From Lepas anatifera (lineage: Eukaryota > Arthropoda > Thecostraca > Lepadidae): a DNA stretch of 64,000 bases. Location: NCBI GenBank assembly GCA_034440635.1, contig JAOTON010000386.1, positions 1,240,001 to 1,304,000 of the forward strand, written 5' to 3'. This document shows, piece by piece, positions 56,652 to 64,000 of the stretch (position 1 is its first letter; each line of letters starts with the position of its first letter). The notes beneath the pieces were generated by a model. That model made no database searches. It was not told the origin of the DNA and was given only the letters and a program-made list of their open reading frames with translations. Position numbers and translations under genes: made by a program.

Positions 56652-56942
56652 GGGGACAGGGACTCCGGCAGTCGGCTCGCCCTGCTGGCGGGCGGGGCGC
56701 CCGACGAGACGCGCCGGACTCGCCTCCGACCTCCCTACAGGGGTCCGGGCGCCTCGCCTCCATTCCCGTCGGTTGCTAGGCTGAGCGCGCGCAGTAGTCG
56801 GCTGCCGGGCGGCGCTGATGTCGTTGGGCCGCCGGGCGGCGCTGGTGCCGGTAGGCCGCCGCGCGCGCGTGCGTCGATGGGCCGACGGGCGGCGCTAGCG
56901 TCGGTGGGCCGTCGGGTGGCACTGGTGTGCGTCCGCTGATAA
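56652..56942 (+). other. GC-rich captured sequence, possible exon fragment
   Basis: The centre of the giant inverted repeat is far GC-richer than its arms. A polypyrimidine tract and AG (ATCTCTCTTGCAG, ending 56651) precede a plus-strand frame open to a TGA at 56940-56942, rich in Arg, Ala, Gly and Pro. Imperfect repeats of about 40 bp (GGGCCGNCGGGCGGCGCTGG) fill 56810-56930. This may be a captured host exon or simply GC-rich repeat DNA; no domain was recognised. Confidence 0.3.
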
Positions 56943-58720
56943 ATGTCGGTTGGCCGGTGCGTTGGGTGGTTCGCGCGTTGAGATGTCCGCTAGCCTACCA
57001 AGCGGGAAACAAACGGTGCTGGAGCTATCGGCGTGCGCGTGAGATATGACTGTTGATGTATGTGTTTTATCGCCATCATAATAGTGCCTTTTAACTGCCC
57101 GTTCTCGGCGGCGTCCCCGGCGTAATTTAGGAGCTCCGCGCCGGGGCCATGGTGCGTGGCCTGTCTTTTATTTTTGTACTGCTTGTATGTTTTTTATGGG
57201 GTGATATATATATACTATGGTTTTCAATGATTATAGATTCGGCCATAATGATTATTCGGCCATAATGATTTGGCGATCCATATCATTGGATTTCATCCCA
57301 GCCTTAACGTAAAGGAACGTCCTGGCCTATTATGCGGGTTGGATGGCTATCACTTACGGTGGCAAAGGTAAGGGGGGATGCGTAATATGTGTTTGGGGTG
57401 GCGTTATTGATAGTGTTATTGATGATAGACGTATATGCTTTTGACGTTTAACCTTGGGCCCGATTTACAGGCTGGAAAAAGGGCTATGATGGTTGAATTA
57501 GTTTAACTAGGCAGAAGTGATGGACTTAGGTCACAGGTAAGGCTCAGTTTTTTTTTGTAATTTATCTTTGATGGTGCTTTTCTGCAACCAGATGTATACT
57601 CATTCAACGCTTAACGTTGGGCCAGAGGTACAGGCTGGGAAAAAGGGCTTATTAAAAATTGATCACATTAACTAGCTCAAAGAGATGGTTTGATTTTAGG
57701 GGTACGTACTAGGGTTGGGGTTTTGAAATATGCAACTAATTATTGATAATACTTTTCTGCAGCTAGACGTATACCCATTCGACACTTAACGTTGGGCTAG
57801 AGGTACAGGCTGAGGAAAAGTATTTACCAATGGTTGATCACATTAACTAACTATAAAAGTTGCATTTGCTTAAGAGGTACATACTATGGGCAAGGGTTGT
57901 CGAATAAGTATAATATAAAATTGATATTGCTTTTTTTGCAGCCACATGTATACTCTTTCGACGCTTAACGCTGGGCCAGAGGAGCAGGCTGTGGAAAATT
58001 GGTTTATCAATTACAAAAAAGTTGACCTTGACCACTAGGTACAATCTTAACTAAATAATTCGAGCGAGGCTTTTATTGTAAAAATATAGCATCATGTTAA
58101 AGGGGAAAGTATGCAGTCTTTAAACCGATCTAGTATCACGTCTACTAGGGTTAAATAGGTAGTTTTTGGTTAGCATTTCAGCTGCAGTCGACGGAAAAAG
58201 TAAATCATAAGAACAGAAATATTCAAATAACCGATTAAGGTACTTCAGCGAGTTTTTCATTGTTGATCAAAAGCTAGTGTTTGGCTGAAATAATAGAAAA
58301 GTCTGTCACAAATACTGGTCTAGGTTTGTTGTATTGTCAGCATTGCTTTTAGGTTAGAGGTACCAATATCGTTGTTGTCACGACATCCAATCTTATTTTT
58401 AACGACTCATTCTAACTCGGGCGAGACGGCGTGGGCGTTGCGCCGCGCTGCCGCACGACCGGGATTTTGGCTGAAAGCACTGCGCGCGGGGCGTGTGGGG
58501 AGTGACTGATTGTGCCGGGGTGACCGTGGTTGTGTTGTTTGTAATGTTTGTTTAATTTATGTGAATGGCTGGGTTAAGTTTTGTTTTGTGGTAGTTTGGT
58601 TGTTGGTCTGGGTTGGCGGGGTGACGGCACGCCCCGGCGGTGGGTGCGTAAAAGGCATTTTTGTGTGAAGCTCAATTCGAGGTCTGGCTATACTAGGACT
58701 GAGAATTATTGATATTTACT

Positions 58721-58766
58721 CCACGATTCTGATGAAGGGCTGTGCCCGAATATATAAGCTTGAGTG
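58721..58766 (+). ncRNA. Hammerhead-ribozyme-like motif, copy 5
   Basis: Plus strand: CCACGATT, CTGATGA, perfect stem II GGGC-TGT-GCCC, GAA, TATAT, AAGC. One pair of stem I is lost (AATC became AAGC) but the core is intact. Confidence 0.4.
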
Positions 58767-58857
58767 TTTTTTACATTTCCGGATTCAAGGGCAGAGGCCA
58801 GGGAACATCTTAGCAACTCATCATCATGCTCCTCGCCGCAGCACTTCAAAACTTATC

Positions 58858-59007
58858 AATATATGTTGCTTTATCGAAAGCTGCCTTGGTCCCTAAATGG
58901 GGTATCCCTTGGAAGATTGGTAAAATAAATAAAATGAAACTGACACAAAACAACAAGCCGACATGCTTGTCACGTCTCTCTGACCGTCCGCAGCGGCGGT
59001 GCAATAC
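58858..59007. other. Intron edge downstream of exon B
   Basis: Only about 150 bp separate the end of the giant inverted repeat from the donor of exon B. No further feature seen. Confidence 0.5.
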
Positions 59008-59201
59008 CTTGAAGAAGAGGTGCGCCTTGGACTGCGGCTGTAGGAAGACCACGACCACGCAGACCAGCATGACGGCCCCGAGCACGGTAGTCAGCGCCAC
59101 CGCCCAGGCGTCCACGTCCATGATGGCGTCGGCGCCGTACACGATGGTGGCGCAGAAACCGACCGTGATCACAGCTGCCAACGCGCACGACGGCGGGACG
59201 G
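59008..59201 (-). CDS. Cationic amino-acid transporter (SLC7A/CAT-like), internal exon B
   Basis: 194-nt exon. The acceptor AG is at 59203-59202 (CTATAAAG before CCGTCCC) and the donor GT at 59007-59006 (TTCAAG|GTATTG). It takes up the phase-1 end of exon A and ends in phase 0. The product reads AVPPSCALAAVITVGFCATI, a short linker, then a second hydrophobic helix (LTTVLGAVMLVCVVVVFLQP) and ends QSKAHLFFK. The final residues match the conserved CAT loop in which a hydrophobic helix is followed by a short basic segment ending F-K before V-P-x-x-P. This exon therefore carries the two helices before the last pair. An upstream in-frame ATG (near 59220) lies on the intron side of the acceptor and is not the start. 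Confidence 0.85.
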
Positions 59202-59203
59202 CT

Positions 59204-59498
59204 TTATAGATGGGCGTCATGGAAACTTACTGTTTAGGTTACAACATCCCGGTAAGCCAAAGAAGGCAACAGAGCTGTATATTCAGGGTTGAGTGGAGAG
59301 AAAGTGTGCGACGGGGGAGAAATCCAACTAATTCATTTATCTGATCAGTCCCAACACCCAGTGGTTTCGCAATGTGAATACTTCCATTTGAACAAGTTCA
59401 CAAACATGGTTCAAGCCATCGTAGACGACACATAGCTTGTTCAAATTCACGTCGAAACCATCAGGTCGTTTTCCACCGTTAGCATACTCATTCAGCAG
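59204..59498. other. Intron DNA upstream of exon B
   Basis: A minus-strand frame spanning about 59337-59500 reads CVVYDGLNHVCELVQMEVFT; no family was recognised and no acceptor/donor pair fits the transporter's phase, so it is not called as an exon. Confidence 0.35.
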
Positions 59499-62302
59499 CA
59501 GGGTTGGAAAAAACATGGGTTTTTTATAAAAAAAACCCACGGGTCCGGGTTTTTTGCGGTTTTTGTAGTTTTTTTCCGGGTTTTTATTTTTGTTTTGTAG
59601 CATTCTCATCGCACCGTTTCTAGATTAATGTCATTGTTTGAGCACACATTAAGACTGTGATGCTTTTAATATCATCGGTGCTTATCAGTCTTGACAAGCA
59701 CCGCACCACTGCGCCCCACAGGAATTTACTTTCACTTTTTTCTAAATAAGCTCATATTCCTCAGGGACATGCAGACCCCTTCATTCCTCGGCTTTGTGCA
59801 GAACCCTTCATGCATTAAAATTATCTCATCGTCGAGATAATTTTCATTCACCTCGACCGTCTCTGGTGCAAGCCAGAAGAAGATAAAAATAAGAAGTAAG
59901 TCATCATTTTTTTGGCCTACTATCCTCGTTTCGTCGCTAATCTTTCTCCTTGATTTTTTGTTGCGTTTCACGTGTTTTTAAGAGCTCCTTCAAGAAAAGT
60001 TTCTGCGGCGGGAATATTGAAATATTTCAGGGTGGTTAATTTTAGAGAACAATAAAAAACAAGTTTTGTGAAAGAGAACATCAACACTGGAGATTAAAGA
60101 AAAGAAAAAATATGCAACAATTGAACATCAGTGAAGCAAGGTCAACGATGTCACAGACATGATGGAGCACAAACAACGAAATTTACAAGATCGAAGACGA
60201 AATGAAAACGAAGCCGAAGCATCGAACATTTTCATCCTCATATTATTTTAGTTTAAATGTTCGAAGTGAGTGTGCGATTGTGTGTGTGTTTTTTTTTTAC
60301 CGGTACCTAATCCTTATCCTTATCCTTTCTCTACCTGGAGGCTGTGAGCGCATGCGCCTGTGGCTGCAGCGACCCCTCTAGGTAGAATCCCATCCTCTTG
60401 ATCCTCACCTTTCCTCATCCTTACCATCTCCTTCCATAGTTTATAATCACTTCATACTCATTGCGACAACACTTTAAAAGCCACCTCATTTGTGTGGAAG
60501 TAAGAGAAATACATGATGATTACATGATGACAAATGCTAGCGCTGAAAATCTTAGTCCGGTACATCAATAAGGGCCAGATCACAATTCTCAGAGCATAGA
60601 AGGGGTGTATCCATTATTTGCTCAGGGAGAAGGAGGGCGTGGATATAGACTCGGGGGCACTGCACGGGGCCCCAAGTGCAAAGATCGCTAATGAAAATAA
60701 AAATGTCAGCGGTGGCTGATGTGATTGTGGAGTGAATCGGCGTGGTTCACGTGACTTTTATTGGCTGTTTTTACCTCCCTTGCTTGTTTCTTTGTCTATC
60801 TAGCTGAATAAAGCGTGGTATCCTTTTTATTATTTTGTGACCCGGGGACCATCTCTGAGGTGCCCCCAACACGAATTCTTTGGGCAGCCTGATAAAAATT
60901 GGCTGGCGCCTCGAGACAAAACCTCCCCTCCCGCCAGAAAAAAAAACTTTTGAGTCGCCTGAGAACGAGTCTAGGGATCCCCGAGACTAGCTCTGGGGGC
61001 CCCACGAACCAAGAAAACTCTTCAAGGTCCTCGAGACCAACACTGGGGGCCCCAAGAACAATTCTTGGGGTCACCCCGAAATCAGCTCTGGGGACCCTAA
61101 GGACTGAATCTAGGGACCCCCGAAGCCAACTTTCAGCCAGACTCTATGGACCGACGCGACAAACCCTCGAAGGCCCTGGAGACCAACTCTGGGGCCACTG
61201 AGACGAATTCTTAAAGGCCATCCAAGAGCAACCCTGGGCTCCCCGAGAAAACTTTTCGGATCCCCAAGTCAGACTCTTGGGCCCACAGACAAACTCTGGT
61301 GGCCCTCAGAGACCAGCTCTGAGCGCCCTCCCCCCGTGACAAGCTCTTGAGGGTGCTCCAGGCCAACTCTGGGAATCCCGGGAAAATTTTTGGGGCTGCT
61401 TCAGAGACCAGGTCTGGGGGCCCAGAGATAAACACTGGTGTCCTGATAGCCAAATATGGGGCCCCAATTCAAAATTTTGGTAGGCACTGCCAGACTAACG
61501 CTCGGGCCCCTGAGACTTGCTATTGAGAGTCTCCGAGACAAACATTGTGATGGTGTCCGTCTTCTTATAATCAATTTTGGGAACGTAAATAAGAAAATGA
61601 CAGGAGGCCGTGCGGGAAGCTCTTTACAGTGCTTAAGTTCAGCCAAGGGGAGAGGCGGTCGCCCCACCTTGGCTGCGCACCTGGAGTACAGTACGTGACT
61701 CCACCACGATAAGCCATAGAGGCTCCATGAGCTGGACAATGAAACTATTCGTGTGTCTCAGGCCCAAGTCAGTTAGAGTCACAATCTGAGACTGCATGTT
61801 ACTTTGGCATATTTTGAACCTGCAGAGATGTTAATAAATTTATTAAGATATATATAATATATAGATTGAATTCTGGAAAACTTTATCATACGGACAAAAA
61901 CTAATGTCATATTCAGAGACAGTATTGGTCTTATCGAGTGACTTTTACCTGTTGTAAAAATTATAGAAATTTGTGTTGCACAATGTGCAATTTATACGAC
62001 ATGTGGATTCTTAGGAATGATTTTCCTGGTAAGACGGTAAGGATCTCCAAATGCACTTTTAATGCAATTTTCCAGTGGGTTCTATGAGGTGGCATATGGC
62101 ACTAATTCTGCTAAACTTTGGCATATTCTACACATATCAAGGCTTACCTAGGAGCTTTAAAAGTGATGTGAATAGCAAAAAGACAATATTTTTACTCAGG
62201 GCGTCTAAAAAATGATTTATGAAAAAAACCCAGGTGGGTTTTATCCACTAAAAAACCCACTAAAAAAACCCGGGCAGTGGGTAGTGGGCAGTGCCAACCC
62301 TG
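59499..62302. mobile_element. hAT-like DNA element (2804 bp), second family
   Basis: The left end is CAGGGTTGG and the inverted right end CCAACCCTG; subterminal GGGTTTTTT/AAAAAACCC blocks occur at both ends (59517-59590 and 62225-62275). An exact 8-bp duplication TTCAGCAG lies at 59491-59498 and 62303-62310. The CAGGGTTGG end and 8-bp duplication are typical of hAT elements. No transposase is recognised inside. It carries a degenerate GGGGNCCC-rich tandem array and lies in the intron between exons A and B. Confidence 0.88.
60860..61560. repeat. Degenerate tandem array of CTCTGGGGGCCCC-type units
   Basis: Units of roughly 30-40 bp share CGAGACCAACTCTGGGGGCC-like phrases (for example near 60990, 61030, 61180, 61310, 61405). 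They are strongly drifted. The same family reappears at 63885-64000 outside the hAT-like element. Confidence 0.7.
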
Positions 62303-62338
62303 TTCAGCAGTCATCTCTTATCCACGCAGACCACTGAC

Positions 62339-62535
62339 CGTAGGTGAGTGTGACGTAGTTGACCACCATGGCGGTGCGGTGTGTGGGGTCCTTCCGTCCG
62401 GCGGTGTTGAACAGGAGGGCCGTGAGGCCGGCACTCTCCTTCTCCGGCAGCAGGGGGTCCTTGCTGGCCGCCAGCGTCGCGGGGCCGGTCCCCTCCGTGT
62501 CGTGCATCACCATACCGATGCTCTCATCCCGGTAC
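62339..62535 (-). CDS. Cationic amino-acid transporter (SLC7A/CAT-like), internal exon A
   Basis: First visible exon of the transporter, 197 nt on the minus strand. The acceptor is AG at 62537-62536 (read as GTGCGGCAG before G-TAC-CGG) and the donor GT is at 62338-62337. The exon starts with the last base of a split codon and ends in phase 1. It encodes RYRDESIGMV..., an acidic loop with LLPEKESAGL, then the start of a membrane helix (TAMVVNYVTLTY). CAT proteins have an Arg-Tyr-rich start of the loop before the last four helices at this point, so this should be the loop and helix start that precede exon B. Family members carry cationic amino acids across the plasma membrane by facilitated transport. 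Exons for the N-terminal helices are not in the window. A 25-bp minisatellite begins about 20 bp upstream of the acceptor and a hAT-like element ends 35 bp downstream of the donor. Confidence 0.75.
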
Positions 62536-62540
62536 CTGCC

Positions 62541-63300
62541 GCACAGCACGCGTCAGGGTACAGGTACACAGGCCAGGTCAGGGTACAGACACACAGGCCG
62601 CGTCAGGGTACAGACACACAGGCCAGGTCAGGGTACAGACACACAGAGCGGGTCAGTGTACCCCCGCACAGGCCAGGTCAGGGTACAGACACACAGGCCA
62701 GGTCAGGGTACAGACACACAGGCCGCGTCAGGGTACAGACACACAGGCCGGGTCAGGGTAAATACACACAGAGCGGGTCAGTGTACCCCCGCACAGGCCG
62801 GGTCAGGGTACAGACACAGGGGACCGGACACAGGGTACAGCCATACAGGGTACCTGCCGCACAGGCCGAGTCAAGGTACCTGCCGCATAGGGTATCGGAC
62901 ACAGGGTACCGCCACACAGGCCGGGTCAGGGTACCAGACATGGGGTACAGGCACACAGGGTACCGGACACAGGGTACAGCCGCACAGGGCGAGTCGGGGT
63001 ACCAGACACAGGGTACCGCCGCAATGACCGGATCAGGGTACCAGACACAGGGTACAGGCACACAGGGTACCGGACACAGGGTACCGCCACACAGGCCGGG
63101 TCAGGGTACCAGACACAGGGTCAGACACAGGGTACAGGCACACAGGGTACCGGACATAGGGTACAGTCGCACAGGCCGGGTCAGGGTACAGACATCATGT
63201 ACAGTCACAAAGGCCAGGTCAGAGTACAGCTGCACAGGCGGGGTCGGGGTACCGAACACAAAGTACCCGTCATACAAGCCGAGTCAGCGTACCAGGGTAC
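62541..63300. repeat. 25-bp minisatellite adjoining exon A's splice acceptor
   Basis: Units such as GTACAGACACACAGGCCG then CGTCAGG repeat every 25 bp from about 62556 to 62800, then in more varied lengths to about 63300. Some units contain GGTACCTGCCGCA, the same string that spans the splice acceptor of exon A (62531-62543). Long open frames on both strands are by-products of the repeat. Confidence 0.88.
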
Positions 63301-64000
63301 TTGTCCCACAGTCCCTATCAGGGCAGTCTTTACGGGAAAATAACCACAAGCTAGCAGACTTAAGTGGCCGTTCCATCCGCGGGTCATATACAAGTTGGGT
63401 TGTACGATATACGAATTGGGTTGTAAACTTATGATGGTACTTCAATGCTTATGTCATCGAAGTGTACAACGTGGTTTTATTGTACTTTTAAAGACCTGTG
63501 CTCGGGGAAACGCGTTTCCAGTTTTACCTCCACTACCCTACCCAGTGACTCAAAATAGGTTTTGCGCTAGGGTGTCGAGTGGAAAATTCAGCTCGGAATG
63601 TATGGCGAGTGAGTGGAAAATTCCCCTCAAAATGTATGGCGGAGCAAAATTTTACAAGTTGGGTACTCAGGTGGTGAACTCTCAAAGCCCTTGTTTGAAC
63701 TGAGGGATGGATATTTCCTTTAATTTTCTCAAAGTAAATATTTTTAAATCGTCCCCAAGCACAATTGTTTGACCATTACCATGTGAAAAATTTGGGCTGA
63801 GCAGGTAAATCTTTACCAACTGAAACCCCCTGATGAAGTCTCCAATTATTTTTACGGAATTGGTGAATTGCCACAAATAAAAACCTTTTTGGGGCCTCTG
63901 AGACCAACCTTTGGGGGAAGGAACTCTGGGAGCCACCAAGACTAACATTTGTGGGATGAAGGTCAACCATTGGGGGATTCCCTAGACCAACTCTTGTGTC
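63301..64000. other. Intron upstream of exon A, end of window
   Basis: No exon was recognised. The last 120 bp belong to the GGGACCCC/CTTTGGGGG-type degenerate array also found at 60860-61560. Confidence 0.45.

Larger units (their letters stand above)
54966..58857. mobile_element. Giant inverted repeat: Penelope-type pLTR pair around a GC-rich centre
   Basis: The left arm (about 54967-56340) and right arm (about 57290-58815) are inverted copies. Both contain the hammerhead-like core, ACCTCGAATTGAGC, TGACTGCAGCT-type sequence, and 4-5 units of about 175 bp centred on CAGCCTGTACCTCTGGCCCA...ACGTTAAGCGT. The right end alone carries a 40-bp tail ending GCACTTCAAAACTTATCA. ATATGTTGCTTT flanks both sides (about 54954-54966 and 58859-58870), a probable 12-bp target-site duplication. 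The right arm is split at 58412-58650 by 240 bp of GC-rich DNA absent from the left arm. No open frame for RT in it. Confidence 0.75.

Noticed and set aside
59337..59500. An extra transporter exon between exons A and B
   Set aside because: Exons A and B already join in matching phase and continuous family similarity; this frame has no fitting splice sites.
62277..63434. A 385-codon plus-strand open frame
   Set aside because: It follows the 25-bp minisatellite and the exon on the other strand; the product is a low-complexity repeat with no domain.
1..64000. CRISPR arrays, operons or bacterial signals
   Set aside because: Tandem repeats here lack unique spacers of constant length, and the spliced genes and transposons show animal nuclear DNA.

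Overview
The window is repeat-rich animal nuclear DNA: AT-leaning noncoding sequence, spliced GC-rich coding exons, GT-AG splice sites, and most of the length made of transposable elements. P-like, piggyBac-like, hAT-like, Ty3/gypsy, CR1-like, RNase H-bearing non-LTR and Penelope-like elements all occur here. This mix suggests an invertebrate, probably an arthropod, but the species cannot be fixed from the sequence.

Host gene (minus strand, 62.5 kb down to 39.1 kb). The only convincing cellular gene is the 3' half of a cationic amino-acid transporter of the SLC7A/CAT family. Three consecutive exons with matching phases are visible (62535-62339, 59201-59008, 48047-47939). They can be followed by either of two last exons that both finish the final membrane helix. 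The near one (47556-45183) encodes a very long disordered cytoplasmic tail, read with several 1-nt frame breaks. The far one (39326-39148) encodes a short tail. Exons encoding the N-terminal half lie beyond 64 kb.

0-12 kb: two inverted copies of a TTAA-flanked MITE (1-767, cut by the window edge; 9231-10066) flank a region with a decayed P-element-like transposase that still shows one spliced intron, a CR1-like RT fragment (minus), tRNA-derived SINE heads and a small hairpin element (5142-5525). 12-17 kb: a Ty3/gypsy gag-pol, frame-broken, without recognisable LTRs, followed by half of a second MITE family. 19.1-20.15 kb: a 45-bp minisatellite with higher-order structure. 21.5-29 kb: a complete hAT-like element carrying a Penelope-like RT/GIY-YIG fragment, then a broken hAT copy split by a 3.7-kb long-TIR element. 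29-31 kb: a Penelope-type repeat copy split by a SINE, then a LINE C-terminus. 31-39 kb: mostly unassigned. 39.6-41.7 kb: an RNase H-bearing LINE, frame-broken.

Introns of the transporter gene: the 11-kb intron between the second and third visible exons holds a three-level nest (TTAA MITE 48304-54372, containing a hAT-like element 48393-54238, containing a piggyBac-like element 49172-53134), each level bounded by its own target-site duplication. Next to it is a 3.9-kb giant inverted repeat (about 54966-58857). The intron after the first visible exon holds a 2.8-kb hAT-like element inserted 27 bp from the splice donor. A 25-bp minisatellite abuts that exon's splice acceptor.

The most interesting signal is a recurrent repeat with five copies of a hammerhead-ribozyme-like core. 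It is arranged as inverted pairs with an asymmetric tail of about 40 bp and duplications of about 12 bp. I interpret this as the inverted pseudo-LTRs of a Penelope-like retroelement.
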